A stretch of DNA of 64,000 bases from Phaeodactylibacter luteus (GCF_007993045.1 NZ_VOOR01000021.1:1-64000), one strand, 5' to 3'. Counted from the first letter of the stretch, positions 26,760-36,276 are shown. Notes: a model not told the origin generated them from the letters alone. Numbers and translations: made by a program.

Positions 26760-27353
26760 TTAGGCTTCTTCGGGCAAGTAGCGCCGGAGTTCGCCGTTGA
26801 CCAGGGCGTCCACTGCCTTGAAAAAGAGTTGGGGCTTGTGGGGCCGCCAATTGAGGCTGTTAAATTCTTCCCCAAAGTTAACAAACTGTTGCAATTGGGT
26901 CTCTTTCATTTCATCAGCTACGTGGGGCAGGGTATTGACTACACAGACCCAACCGCCTTCATCGGCCACATCTTCGTACCACTCTTCGTAGTAGGCATCG
27001 TCTGAGCCATGGAAATTCAGGACGTTCTCAACGATAAGGATGAACTTGTGTAGCCCTTCCTTGATCATAGGGTCGATGACATCGCGCTTGAGGAACATGA
27101 TGTCGTTGTCTATGCAGTCGTTCCATTCTCCGATGAGCTCTATGATGACGAACCCCTCCTCATAGTCGGCAAAAAGGACCTTGAGGTAGAGGGTAGCGGA
27201 GCCGAATTCGTCCCATTGAGGGTGGATGTAATAGTTGTAGACTTTATTGGTGAAGGTAAACTCGCTGTAGGTCCGCCCATAGAAAGGCGAGCGGCTGTCG
27301 CGGGCTGCGATGTATTTATTGCGCCATTTGTAGTAAGGCTCGATATCATGCAT
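26760..27353 (-). CDS. Conserved-looking hypothetical protein before era
   Basis: This 197-residue protein is not recognised. It is acidic and aromatic-rich, with no signal peptide or membrane segment, and appears to be a mixed alpha/beta cytoplasmic protein (YYKWRNKYIAARDSRSPFYGR at the start; DAYYEEWYEDVADEGGW in the middle). It lies 14 bases downstream of the hydroxylase stop and 18 upstream of era, so it is co-transcribed. The tight placement suggests a real and stable gene, but no function can be given. Confidence 0.75.
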   Translation of the reverse strand: MHDIEPYYKWRNKYIAARDSRSPFYGRTYSEFTFTNKVYNYYIHPQWDEFGSATLYLKVLFADYEEGFVIIELIGEWNDCIDNDIMFLKRDVIDPMIKEGLHKFILIVENVLNFHGSDDAYYEEWYEDVADEGGWVCVVNTLPHVADEMKETQLQQFVNFGEEFNSLNWRPHKPQLFFKAVDALVNGELRRYLPEEA

Positions 27354-27367
27354 AGCGGTTGGTCCCT

Positions 27368-28342
27368 TTATGTTTTTTTGGGTATAACCGTTGAGCTTCC
27401 GGAAAGTTGGTGGGGCGATTGGTTTGTTGGGTTTTGCCCGTTGAGGGGCTGCTCTGCTTTAGGGGGCTGGCTTGCGTAGGCTTGTTTGTCGAGGGTGAGG
27501 TTGGGGCTGCCGAAGAGGATGCGCCGCCAGGCGCGGGGGGAGCGGTAGGTGCGCAGGTCGCGCGCAATGTCTAGTGCTTCATGAAAAACAAGGTATACGG
27601 GGTTGTAGGAGTTGACGGGCTTGAGGATGCCGTAGTCCGGGGCCTCTTCTTCTTCTTGGAAGGTGCCGAACAAGCGGTCCCAAATGATAAAGGTGGAGCC
27701 ATAGTTCTTGTCGAGGTATTTTTCGTTGGTGGCATGGTGCACCCGGTGGTGGGATGGAGTGGTGAACAGGAATTCAATGGGCCGGGGCAGCTTGCCGATC
27801 AGCTCGGTGTGCAGCCAAAACTGGTACAGCACTTCGATTTGATGCACGATAAAGAATACGACAGGGTGGACGCCCATGAGGGCTACGGGCAGGAAGAAGA
27901 CGACCTTCAGCTGTTGTATCCACGACAAGCGGAAGGCTACCGTGAGGTTGTACTGTTCTGAGCTGTGGTGGGTGACGTGGGTGGCCCACCAAAAGCGCTG
28001 CTCATGGGCGAGGCGGTGGGCCCAGTACCTGCAAAAGTCTAGCACAACGAGGCAGAGCAGGAAGGACCACCAAGTCACGGGCAGGCTCCAGGGCACGAGG
28101 TTGTAGCAGAACAAGACCACGCCAAAGGTAGCCGCTTTGGTCAGGGCAGAGGAAATGATGTTGCCGATGCCGACGGCAGTGGCGGCCCAAGCGTCTTTGG
28201 TGTCGTAGGGGCCTTTCATCTTCCGCAGGCGGATGTAGTATTCGGCAAAGACCAGGGCGAACATGATAGGGGCGGCGTAAATGATGATGGGCGGGAGGTC
28301 CATGGCGAATACCTGCTCCAGGGTGAGCTTGGGGTGGTCCAT
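27368..28342 (-). CDS. Sterol desaturase / fatty acid hydroxylase family protein
   Basis: This 324-residue membrane enzyme has the three histidine boxes of the di-iron hydroxylase superfamily: HRLAH, HVTHH and HRVHH. Four or five hydrophobic segments are visible, the first at about residues 12-32. Members hydroxylate or desaturate lipids such as sterols, sphingolipids or carotenoids; the substrate here is unknown. The C-terminal 60 residues are Pro/Asn-rich and likely disordered. It is the first gene of the era operon. Confidence 0.88.
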   Translation of the reverse strand: MDHPKLTLEQVFAMDLPPIIIYAAPIMFALVFAEYYIRLRKMKGPYDTKDAWAATAVGIGNIISSALTKAATFGVVLFCYNLVPWSLPVTWWSFLLCLVVLDFCRYWAHRLAHEQRFWWATHVTHHSSEQYNLTVAFRLSWIQQLKVVFFLPVALMGVHPVVFFIVHQIEVLYQFWLHTELIGKLPRPIEFLFTTPSHHRVHHATNEKYLDKNYGSTFIIWDRLFGTFQEEEEAPDYGILKPVNSYNPVYLVFHEALDIARDLRTYRSPRAWRRILFGSPNLTLDKQAYASQPPKAEQPLNGQNPTNQSPHQLSGSSTVIPKKT

Positions 28343-28868
28343 ATTGTACAGTGTGCTTTTGCGTAATCTGTGCTAATTACGGGTTTTCTGCTCCGATCCC
28401 CAAGCTACAAGGGTATTCCCTGTCCTTCTTTTTATAATTTGACGTATTTGTGAATTTTTGTTTGGTATTTATGCTGTTCTCTGTCTTTTAAAAAGGGCAG
28501 TTGTTTTATCTTGATTTTTAAATTTGGGCAAAGCTAAATGGCTGGCCACTATTTGGTTACCATACTGTTAAAGCGGTGCCAAGCCCTGCAACCCGTAAAA
28601 AACAGCGCCCTCTTTGCTAAGGCGGGCCAGTTTGAACGAGAATCCATCCAGGCTTGTCTAAGAAATTGGCAATTCACGCCCAATCCCAGCTCTTTTGCCG
28701 TAACAAAACCACAACGCCCCTCGTCATGCACAAAAGGGGCGGGCGAAATCCAATATCCTGTCCTGCTCGTATAAATAACTGATAGACAAGGCGTGAACCA
28801 TATCCGCTTTCCCTTGTCCAAAGTAATAAGCTGAACCCCGGGACACCCGAATCACAACTGACTGACTG
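28343..28868. other. Intergenic region without a recognised gene
   Basis: This 526-base divergent region separates the hydroxylase from the CotH-like gene. An A/T-rich stretch near 28435-28520 has several TTTG motifs and may hold promoters, but no box pair stands out. A 78-codon plus-strand frame (28538-28774) lacks any protein-like features. Confidence 0.5.
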
Positions 28869-29885
28869 ATGAACACGATTGTTAAGACCCTTGCTTTGAT
28901 CATTATGCTCTTGCCCTTATCTGCTCAGGCAGAGCAGCCTTCCCTCTTCGATATGTTTGGGCATACAACAGTCCTTGAGATTGAGCTGCAGCTCAATATG
29001 GACACCTTGCACGCCAATGTCTCGAACAACCGGGAGCAACCGGCGCTGTTCCGTTTCAAAAACAGCGACGGCTCTTGGGTGGAGCTGCTCAGTGAGGTCC
29101 GCGCCCGCGGGCGTTTCCGCCGCCGTACCTGCGACTTCCCGCCCTTGCGCATCGATTTTTCCAAAAAGGACTTGCGCGAACGGGGGCTGGAGGATTTTGA
29201 TGACCTCAAACTTGTGACCCACTGCATGGAGGGCGAAAGCGGCAAAGAGGCGGTGCTGCGCGAATACCTCAGCTATGAGCTTTACAGCCAACTGACTGCC
29301 TATGCCTACCGTGCACAGCTTGTGCAGGTGACTTATGTGGATGCATGGACTGGCAGCCGCCTGACCAGCTATGGGATTTTGCTGGAAGATACAGATGAGC
29401 TGGCGGCCCGCATGGGCAGCAAGGAATGCGAGGAATGCTATGGTATGTCTGCTGTAGATTTTGATGCTCAGAACCTGCACATCCACAGCCTTTTTCAATA
29501 TATGATCGGCAATATGGACTGGTCGGTCCCTATGGTGCGCAACATCAAGGTGATGAAGCCCGCAGATGGCGGAAAATATTGGCTGGCGCCTTACGATTTC
29601 GACTTCTCCGGTATAGTAGATGCCCCCTACGCTATCCCCAATCCGGATATTGGGCAGCGCACCGTGGGCGACCGCGTTTATCAGGGGCCTGTGCTGACTG
29701 CTGCCGAAATGGAGGAAGTGGCCAGCCATTTCAAGCAGCAGAAAATTGCCCTTCTGGAAACCGTGAAGCAGTTCGACGAGCTCAGCAAACGTTCGCGCCG
29801 GGAAATCTGGCAGTACCTGCGCGATTTTTACGACGACCTGGAGAGCGGGGTGCTGCACAATGAGATTACGGCCTCTACCAAATAA
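28869..29885 (+). CDS. Secreted protein resembling CotH-type kinases
   Basis: This 338-residue protein has a signal peptide (MNTIVKTLALIIMLLPLSAQA). The second half has the order IGNMDWSVPMVRNIKVM then WLAPYDFDFSGIVD, reminiscent of the N-D-W and D-x-D region of CotH/HipA-like atypical kinases. The conserved catalytic residues cannot be confirmed by eye, so this is a tentative link. Two close cysteines (KECEECYG) may bind a metal or form a disulfide. It is a single-gene unit with a strong terminator right after it. Confidence 0.6.
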   Translation: MNTIVKTLALIIMLLPLSAQAEQPSLFDMFGHTTVLEIELQLNMDTLHANVSNNREQPALFRFKNSDGSWVELLSEVRARGRFRRRTCDFPPLRIDFSKKDLRERGLEDFDDLKLVTHCMEGESGKEAVLREYLSYELYSQLTAYAYRAQLVQVTYVDAWTGSRLTSYGILLEDTDELAARMGSKECEECYGMSAVDFDAQNLHIHSLFQYMIGNMDWSVPMVRNIKVMKPADGGKYWLAPYDFDFSGIVDAPYAIPNPDIGQRTVGDRVYQGPVLTAAEMEEVASHFKQQKIALLETVKQFDELSKRSRREIWQYLRDFYDDLESGVLHNEITASTK

Positions 29886-29904
29886 GATCAGGCAAAGGCA
29901 CACA

Positions 29905-29939
29905 AAAAAGCGCCCCGGCAATCCTGCCGGGGCGCTTTT
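29905..29939. terminator. Bidirectional terminator
   Basis: AAAAGCGCCCCGGCA (29906-29920) and TGCCGGGGCGCTTTT (29925-29939) form a perfect stem with a 4-base loop and A/T tails on both sides. It serves the convergent genes ending at 29885 and 29964. Confidence 0.9.
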
Positions 29940-29963
29940 GAGGTTAAGGCGGTAGCTGCACCG

Positions 29964-30398
29964 CTAAAACCAGCCGGCACCGAGCCCTCGGAAAGGCCAA
30001 GGGATACCGAGCAAAATCAGGAACAGCCCAATGAGGTAAAAGGTGAAGACCGATTTGCCTGCATCGGCATCGTTGCTCTTGCGCTTGCCACGGCTGTACC
30101 CAACGGTGATGAGGATGATGGCCAGCAGCATGATGGCCAAGTGCTCAACGGTATAAAAGCGGGTCACGCTGTTTTTCATAAACCCCTCCCCAAAAGAGAC
30201 TAAAGGGCTGAAAACGCCATAAAGCAACAGCCCGATCAGCAGCTGCACGTGGGTGAAAATCAGCCCGAACAGGCTGGCTTTTTTGGAAAAGCCCTGCCCG
30301 CCTTTCCAAGCTTGGTAGCCTTTGATGATAGCAAAAATCAGCGCGAGCAGCAGCACCCACCTCAGGCCAGAGTGTGCGTGTTTTAGCATATTGTACAT
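29964..30398 (-). CDS. Four-helix membrane protein, cytochrome b-like
   Basis: This 144-residue protein has four hydrophobic helices (about residues 12-30, 42-64, 83-102 and 117-135). Histidines lie at helix ends (KHAHSGLRW, FTHVQLLIG, YTVEHLAIM), a layout seen in small cytochrome b-like proteins of Bacteroidota. Heme binding is inference. A start three codons later (MLKHAHSG) is equally possible. Confidence 0.7.
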   Translation of the reverse strand: MYNMLKHAHSGLRWVLLLALIFAIIKGYQAWKGGQGFSKKASLFGLIFTHVQLLIGLLLYGVFSPLVSFGEGFMKNSVTRFYTVEHLAIMLLAIILITVGYSRGKRKSNDADAGKSVFTFYLIGLFLILLGIPWPFRGLGAGWF

Positions 30399-30573
30399 AC
30401 AATCAAGTTTTGGTTCGCAATGGAAGCAGCAGCCCCTGCAACTGCAAGGGCAGGAGTGGGCAGGAACCCCTTTTTTATACTGGGATACTAGAGATTTCTT
30501 TGTGCCCCTGCCGTTGCAAAGCTAAGAACTCCCCGGCAGTTTTACGGACTTTATTACCTTTATCGGAAAAACG

Positions 30574-32940
30574 ATGGCCCGCTTTCCCCTTACGCTCTTT
30601 TTAGGCCTTGCCGCCTTTACGCTTTCCTTCGCTCAGCCCGTCCCCAATCGTTCGCCTCTGACCGTCGAGCAGATCATGCAGGGGGAGCGCTTTGTCGGTT
30701 TCCTGCCCGAAGATATCTCCTGGCACCCCAATAGCCAGGAGGTTCATTTTTCTTGGAACCCAGGCATGGATACCCTGCGGAGCGGCTACCGCACCACAGC
30801 TCAAGGGGCGGAGCCCAAACCACTGAGCCTGCAGGAGCAGATGGCCCTGCCACGGCTTGGCGCCTACAACGAAGACTACTCCCGCATGGTGTACAGCAAA
30901 AACGGTGACCTCTTCCTCTACGAAGTAGGGGCTGGCCTTGCCCGTCAGCTGACGAACACCCTGGGCGGGGAGTACAGCCCGGCTTTCGCCCCCGGCGGGC
31001 AGGCCGTGGTGTACCAATCTGGCGACAACCTCTTCCAGCTCTCCCTCCAAGACGGGCAGCTGGAGCAGCTGACCAACTTCCGGGAAGGGGCGGAGCGCAA
31101 AGAAGGAACGCCTGGCGGACAGGACAGCTGGCTTGAAGCACAACAGGACGAGCTGTTTGAGGTGCTCCGCTGGCGTGCGGCGCAAGACCGCCTGCGCAAA
31201 GCCGAGCGGGAGGCCTTGGAGCCCAAGCGCCCCGCTCCGTTTTACCTGAAAGGCCAACGCCTGTCCAACCTACAGCACACCCCCGATGCCCGCTACGTCA
31301 CCTTCCGCCTCACCCAATCTGCAGAGGCTAAACGGACGCAGGTCCCCGCATTTGTCGATGGCTCAGGTTATCTGGACATCAGCAAGGCCCGCCCAAAGGT
31401 AGGGCACCCGCAGGATACGCATGAGATGGGCATTTACGACCGCGGCCGGGACACTTTCTATATGGTAAGCACCGAAGCCCTGAGCGGCATCCGCCAAAAG
31501 CCAGCGTACAAACTGGAAGTCTATGGAGATACGGCACGGGCTTATGACAACCCCCGAGCAGTCATCATACATAGCCCCGTATTCAGCGAAGAGGGGCAGG
31601 CTGTAGTGACGGTACGCGCGCAAGACAACAAAAGCCGTTGGATTGCCCGCCTAGACTTGGCTACAGGCGCTTTGGAGGAGATAGATCATCAGCGGGACGA
31701 GGCCTGGGTCGGTGGCCCTGGCATCTCTGGCTGGAACTTTTCCACTGGCACGCTAGGCTGGCTCAATGAAGAGGAAGTGTACTTTCAGTCGGAAGCTACA
31801 GGTTATAGCCACCTTTACGTCCACAACCTTTCCACCGGCGAGCGCAGAGCGCTCACGAGCGGCCCTTTTGAGGTGAGGGAAGCAAGCCTTTCCCGGGACA
31901 AGGAGACTTTTTTCCTGACCGTTAACGCAGAAGGGCCCCACGAGCAGCACTTTTACCACCTTTCGGTAAAGACAGGGGAGCTGCAGCGCATTACCACGGC
32001 TCCCGGCAAACACGAAGTCAGCCTTTCGCCCGATGAAAAACACCTGGCTATCCGCTATTCCTACAGCAATAAGCCCTGGGAGCTCTTTGTCATGCCCAAC
32101 CGCGCAGGTGCCACGCCCAAGCAGGTGACCTCCTCTACTACGCCTGATTTTGACGCTTACCCCTGGCGGGAGCCCAAGGTCATTACCTTCTCTGCAGCCG
32201 ATGGCGCAAAAGTGCCTGCCCGTTTATATCAGCCTAAGGGCGGGAGCAAGGGCGGCCCCGCCGTAATCTTTGTCCACGGGGCCGGCTACTTGCAAAATGT
32301 GCACCGATGGTGGAGCAGCTATTACCGGGAATATATGTTTCACAACCTGCTGGCAGACAACGGCTATACCGTGCTCGATATCGACTACCGCGGCAGCGAC
32401 GGCTACGGCCGCGACTGGCGGACAGGCATTTACCGGTATATGGGCGGCAAAGACCTGAGCGATCAGGTGGACGGCGCACGCTACCTGGCAGAGGAGCTAG
32501 GCTGCGACCCTTCGCGTATGGGCATCTACGGCGGCTCTTACGGCGGCTTCATCACCCTTATGGCCTTATTCAACAGCCCGGAGACTTTTGCCTGCGGGGC
32601 TGCCCTGCGTTCCGTTACCGACTGGGCCCACTACAATCATCCTTATACCTCCAATATCCTGAACACCCCACAGGAAGACAGCATCGCTTTCCGCCGCAGC
32701 TCGCCCATCTATCATGCGGAGGGCTTACAAGGGCACTTGCTCATCCTGCATGGCATGGTAGACGACAACGTTCAGTTTCAGGATGTGGTGCGCTTGTCCC
32801 AACGCCTCATCGAACTGGGCAAAGACAACTGGGAGATGGCCCTCTTCCCGATGGAGCCCCACGGCTTTGTGGAGCCGAGCAGCTGGGCCGACGAGTACAA
32901 GCGCATCTTTAAATTATTCCAAACCCAGCTCCGCAAGTAG
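30574..32940 (+). CDS. S9 family prolyl oligopeptidase (DPP IV-like)
   Basis: This 788-residue secreted serine peptidase has a signal peptide (MARFPLTLFLGLAAFTLSFAQ), a beta-propeller domain to about residue 530, and an alpha/beta-hydrolase domain. The catalytic triad is visible: Ser about 655 in YGGSYGGF, Asp about 730 in HGMVDDNVQF and His about 763 in EPHGFVEP. Such enzymes trim proline-containing dipeptides from peptides in the periplasm. It stands alone with its own leader. Confidence 0.93.
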   Translation: MARFPLTLFLGLAAFTLSFAQPVPNRSPLTVEQIMQGERFVGFLPEDISWHPNSQEVHFSWNPGMDTLRSGYRTTAQGAEPKPLSLQEQMALPRLGAYNEDYSRMVYSKNGDLFLYEVGAGLARQLTNTLGGEYSPAFAPGGQAVVYQSGDNLFQLSLQDGQLEQLTNFREGAERKEGTPGGQDSWLEAQQDELFEVLRWRAAQDRLRKAEREALEPKRPAPFYLKGQRLSNLQHTPDARYVTFRLTQSAEAKRTQVPAFVDGSGYLDISKARPKVGHPQDTHEMGIYDRGRDTFYMVSTEALSGIRQKPAYKLEVYGDTARAYDNPRAVIIHSPVFSEEGQAVVTVRAQDNKSRWIARLDLATGALEEIDHQRDEAWVGGPGISGWNFSTGTLGWLNEEEVYFQSEATGYSHLYVHNLSTGERRALTSGPFEVREASLSRDKETFFLTVNAEGPHEQHFYHLSVKTGELQRITTAPGKHEVSLSPDEKHLAIRYSYSNKPWELFVMPNRAGATPKQVTSSTTPDFDAYPWREPKVITFSAADGAKVPARLYQPKGGSKGGPAVIFVHGAGYLQNVHRWWSSYYREYMFHNLLADNGYTVLDIDYRGSDGYGRDWRTGIYRYMGGKDLSDQVDGARYLAEELGCDPSRMGIYGGSYGGFITLMALFNSPETFACGAALRSVTDWAHYNHPYTSNILNTPQEDSIAFRRSSPIYHAEGLQGHLLILHGMVDDNVQFQDVVRLSQRLIELGKDNWEMALFPMEPHGFVEPSSWADEYKRIFKLFQTQLRK

Positions 32941-32965
32941 CCCTAGGAGCACAAACTAAAATCCT

Positions 32966-33862
32966 ATGTTAGGTATGCTACAGGTTGTGATCGGCCTGGT
33001 TTTCGTCCTCCTCCTGCTGAGCCTCCTCGCCACCACGCTGATGGAGCTCATCGCTTCCCTTTTTGCACTGCGCGGCCGCAACCTTGAGAAAGCCTTGCGC
33101 AATATGCTGGCAACGACTGATGTAGACGACCGCCTGCTGTCTGCATTCAAAGACAATGCCCTTTACAAGCAGCTGTCCTACAAATACGGCAAGCGGCGGT
33201 ATGCTCCATCCTACCTCAGCGCCCGCTCCTTTCAGTCTATCCTCATGGATGTTGTCCTGGACGGCAAAGCTTTTGATGAGCTGGAAGGCCGCATTGAGAC
33301 CCTGCCAGACGACGACCTCAAGAAGGTGCTGCGGCAGTTCCTCAGGGAAGCAGAGTCAGATGTAGACGTATTCAAGGGCAAGGTGCAGACCTGGTACAAC
33401 GATGTCATGGACCGGGCCTCAGGCTGGTACAAACGTTACACCCAAAAAATATTGGTGGGCATGGGCTTCCTTATCGCCATCGTCTTCAATGCCGATACCC
33501 TGGCCATCTACGAACGGTTGGAATCTGACCCCGAGACCCTTCAGCAGGTCATTGCCCTGGCCGAGGATTATGCGGACGGGCAGAGTGGGGCGCAGATCGA
33601 TCCGGTGCAGCTATCGCCTGAATTCAACGCTTCCCTGGCCAAACTCGAAGGCCTGGTGAACAATCAGATTGAAACCGTGAGCTCTCCCCTCGGCCTGGGC
33701 TGGAAAAACGTCATTTGGTCAGAGGTGACCCCTTACGATGCCTTGCTGAAGCTCCTGGGGTGGACCGTGACGGCCCTGGCGGTGTCCCTGGGCGCCCCGT
33801 TCTGGTTCGACCTGCTGCGCAAGCTGGTCAACATACGCAGCTCCGGCAATAAGCCGGAATAA
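32966..33862 (+). CDS. Uncharacterised membrane protein
   Basis: This 298-residue protein has an N-terminal membrane helix (residues about 4-30), a long helical, charged middle, a second helix near residues 155-173 (ILVGMGFLIAIVF) and a third near 262-283 (LGWTVTALAVSLGAPFWF). The name of the family is not recalled with certainty. It follows the peptidase by 25 bases and could be on the same transcript. Confidence 0.7.
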   Translation: MLGMLQVVIGLVFVLLLLSLLATTLMELIASLFALRGRNLEKALRNMLATTDVDDRLLSAFKDNALYKQLSYKYGKRRYAPSYLSARSFQSILMDVVLDGKAFDELEGRIETLPDDDLKKVLRQFLREAESDVDVFKGKVQTWYNDVMDRASGWYKRYTQKILVGMGFLIAIVFNADTLAIYERLESDPETLQQVIALAEDYADGQSGAQIDPVQLSPEFNASLAKLEGLVNNQIETVSSPLGLGWKNVIWSEVTPYDALLKLLGWTVTALAVSLGAPFWFDLLRKLVNIRSSGNKPE

Positions 33863-33904
33863 GCGCGTTCAAGCGTTTCAAACATGCTTTAAACGATTAC
33901 CCTT

Positions 33905-34459
33905 ATGCCTGCCCACCTTTACCCTTTGCTGGAGACCGCCCGCTTGCGCATGGCAGCAACGGATGTGCACCACGCCCCTTTTATCCTTGAGCTGCTCAAT
34001 ACCCCCAAATGGCTGCAATACATCGGCGACCGGGGCGTGTACGATGTGGCCGCTGCAGAAGCCTATATCCGGGAGCGTATGCGCCCCCAATATGACCGCC
34101 TGGGCTTTGCCAATTATACACTGGCGCGGCAGTCAGATGGCGAGCTGATTGGCTGCTGTGGGCTCTACGAACGACAGGGGCTGGAAATAGTGGACCTGGG
34201 GTTTGCCCTGCTCCCTCAGTACGAAGGGCAAGGCTATGCGCGGGAAGCCGCAGCCCGCCTGCTTGAGCTGGCTTTCGGCCCCTTGCAAATGCCGCAGGTA
34301 GCTGCTATAACAAGCGAAGGGAACGAAGCTTCGCAAGGGCTGCTGAAGCGCCTTGGCTTTGTGTTCGACCGTATCCGGTTCCTGCCCAACGATCCTGAGC
34401 CTGTGCGCTACTACCTCGTCTCCCCCGCACAGTTTAGGCAGGCGGCCACTGCCGGGTAA
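33905..34459 (+). CDS. GNAT family N-acetyltransferase (RimJ/RimL type)
   Basis: This 184-residue acyltransferase opens with LLETARLRMA, has the acetyl-CoA binding loop as LLPQYEGQGYAREAAARLL near residue 99, and ends with the GLLKRLGFVFD block typical of RimJ/RimL-like enzymes. The substrate is unknown. It is followed by the phosphoesterase gene after 81 bases. Confidence 0.88.
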   Translation: MPAHLYPLLETARLRMAATDVHHAPFILELLNTPKWLQYIGDRGVYDVAAAEAYIRERMRPQYDRLGFANYTLARQSDGELIGCCGLYERQGLEIVDLGFALLPQYEGQGYAREAAARLLELAFGPLQMPQVAAITSEGNEASQGLLKRLGFVFDRIRFLPNDPEPVRYYLVSPAQFRQAATAG

Positions 34460-34540
34460 GGCACAAACCCTGCCCTGCTTGAAATTTTCGGCAGGGGAAG
34501 GGCGTTCTACCCTCCCACAGCACGAAGAGAACCCCATACT

Positions 34541-35269
34541 ATGAGAATTGTACAACTTACAGATCTGCACATCGGCCGGGAAGGGGAAGATACCTACGGC
34601 GTGGATGTGCGCGGCAACTTTTTAAAAGCCCTGCAAGCGGCTAGCGATCAAAAACCGGACCTGCTTGTCATTTCTGGCGACCTTTGCTACCGCGACGGGG
34701 ACGTGGAGATCTACCGCTGGATCCGCCCCAAGCTCGACCAAACAGGCATCCCTTACGAGGTCATGTCTGGCAATCACGACGACCCCAGCCTACTGGCCCA
34801 GGCATTTGGGGTGGCCGCCCGGCTAAAAGACGGTGCCCTTTACTTCAGGCAGGACTATGGCGGCCTTTCTGCCTTTTTTTTGGATACCACCTACTACGAG
34901 CTGCCAGCCAGCCAACAAGCATGGCTGAAGGAAGAACTCTCTGCCTTAAGGAGGGAAGCCCTCATTTTCATGCACCATCCGCCCCTGCCAGGCGGCGTAC
35001 CATTTATGGATTCGAAGCACAGCCTCCGCAATATGGAAGAGGTGCAGCGCATCCTATTCGCCCATCCTTATCCGGTACATGTCTTTACCGGGCATTACCA
35101 CGCTGAGAAGACCGTCTCCATGCGCAATACCTCGGTCCACATTACCCCTTCCTGCTTTTTCCAGATCAGCCAGGCCTCTGAAGTATTTGGCGTAGATCAC
35201 TACCGCCCTGGCCTAAGGGTCATAGATTACAATGAAGAAGGGCTGATGCATACAGTCCGTTATTTTTGA
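34541..35269 (+). CDS. Calcineurin-like metallophosphoesterase
   Basis: This 242-residue enzyme has the full set of metal-binding motifs: DLHIG, SGDLCYRDGD, GNHDD, MHHPP and FTGHYHAEK. It resembles CpdA/Icc cyclic-nucleotide phosphodiesterases, but cAMP hydrolysis cannot be assumed. No signal peptide is present. Repeat A6 starts 17 bases after its stop. Confidence 0.88.
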   Translation: MRIVQLTDLHIGREGEDTYGVDVRGNFLKALQAASDQKPDLLVISGDLCYRDGDVEIYRWIRPKLDQTGIPYEVMSGNHDDPSLLAQAFGVAARLKDGALYFRQDYGGLSAFFLDTTYYELPASQQAWLKEELSALRREALIFMHHPPLPGGVPFMDSKHSLRNMEEVQRILFAHPYPVHVFTGHYHAEKTVSMRNTSVHITPSCFFQISQASEVFGVDHYRPGLRVIDYNEEGLMHTVRYF

Positions 35270-35286
35270 TACCTTGTTCTAAAGCC

Positions 35287-35454
35287 TGGCACAAAATCAG
35301 GCTGCCTTTGGGTGTGGCCTCCCCCTGCCTAGCGGCAGGGGTCGCTATGCTCCGGGGCTCGCTCTTCGCTCGGCCCTAACGGGCTGCCACCCCTGCGCAG
35401 CGCTAGTCCGGCTATGCCCTGGCACTAAAGCTTGCAGCATATTGGTTCATCCCC
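35287..35454 (+). repeat. Family A repeat, copy A6
   Basis: This is a 168-bp copy. The right end (CAGCATATTGGTTCATCCCC) is recognisable; the left end (TGGCACAAAATCAG) is diverged. Flanking 8-mers CTAAAGCC (35279-35286) and CTAAATTT (35455-35462) agree over the first five bases. The right boundary falls about 20 bases before the region where the DUF4177 gene should start. Confidence 0.75.
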
Positions 35455-35472
35455 CTAAATTTTACCCCCGAT

Positions 35473-35676
35473 AGGAAAGAATACCATCTGGAATCGCTGC
35501 TGTACTTCAGCAAGATCACCTTCGACAGGGAGCACATCTTGAAAGCCTCTTCCCAAGACATCCAACAGAAGCTCAATGAGTACGCAGCTGAAGGCTGGCG
35601 CTTGGCCTCTACGGATGTGGAAGATTTTGGCGAAGGCATGTACTTTTACCTTTATTTCGAACGCGATAAGCAATAG
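35473..35676 (+). pseudogene. DUF4177-like gene without a usable start codon
   Basis: An open frame ends at a TAG (35674-35676) and encodes RKEYHLESLLYFSKITF ... LNEYAAEGWRLAST ... MYFYLYFERDKQ. The xLNxxAAEGWRLxS core and the final aromatic F-x-R strand are typical of DUF4177 proteins, which usually run 55-70 residues and start MKxY. Here the expected ATG position reads AGG (35473-35475). No in-frame ATG, GTG or TTG lies upstream until the frame enters repeat A6. It may be a gene silenced by a start mutation, one that lost its start when A6 inserted, or one using a rare start. Confidence 0.6.
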
Positions 35677-35802
35677 GCTCGATGCGTCAGGGGCGTGGAG
35701 CAGGAAAAATGAGCTATTTTTAACCACGCTCAGGCATAGCGTAGGCGGGGAAGCAACGTTATACCCCTGCAATAACCCTTAGCGCATCAAGTTTGGTAAA
35801 TC

Positions 35803-36276
35803 ATGGAGCAACCACAGTACCCATCACAGCCTGATTTTGGCTGGCTTGATACCTTGTCTAACCTCATGGACAGCCGTTTCCGGGTGCCGGGCACGTCTAT
35901 CCGTTTTGGGCTGGATTTCATCATAGGCCTGTTCCCTGGCGTGGGGGACTTTGCCGGGCTGGCCATATCTGGCATTTTAGTCATCGGCATGGCCAGGCAG
36001 GGCGCTAGCGGTAGGGTCGTGGCCAAAATGCTCGGCAATATCCTTTTGGACACCCTGGCCGGCCTCATCCCTGTATTGGGCGACCTGTTCGACTTGAGCT
36101 TTAAGGCCAACCGGCGCAATATCGCTTTGCTGCGGGAGCATTATCAGGAAGGGCGGCACCAAGGCAGTGCCTGGAGCGTACTGATCGGTGCAGCCCTGCT
36201 CGTCCTAATAGTGCTGTCTGCTTTTGCGTGGCTGGCCGTATGGGCCGTGGGCAGTGTTTTGGGCTATATTTTTTGA
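35803..36276 (+). CDS. DUF4112 domain protein
   Basis: This 157-residue membrane protein matches the DUF4112 pattern: DSRFRVPGTSIRFGLDFIIGLFPGVGD near residue 23, then LLDTLAGLIPVLGDLFDLSFKANRRN near residue 85. Two amphipathic glycine-rich helices and a C-terminal hydrophobic helix (ALLVLIVLSAFAWLAVWAVG) are visible. The function of the family is unknown. It stands alone. Confidence 0.88.
   Translation: MEQPQYPSQPDFGWLDTLSNLMDSRFRVPGTSIRFGLDFIIGLFPGVGDFAGLAISGILVIGMARQGASGRVVAKMLGNILLDTLAGLIPVLGDLFDLSFKANRRNIALLREHYQEGRHQGSAWSVLIGAALLVLIVLSAFAWLAVWAVGSVLGYIF

Noticed and set aside
25911-27005. A 364-codon plus-strand frame opposite era and the adjacent gene
   Set aside because: It crosses two real minus-strand genes and is rich in repeated Gly/Asp/Glu, as expected from antisense codons.
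28538-28774. A 78-codon plus-strand frame between the hydroxylase and the CotH-like gene
   Set aside because: No family resemblance, no signal peptide and no promoter; the sequence does not look protein-like.
28917-29921. A 334-codon minus-strand frame opposite the CotH-like gene
   Set aside because: It reads through the terminator hairpin and has no signal or domain, while the plus strand has a signal peptide and a terminator at the right place.
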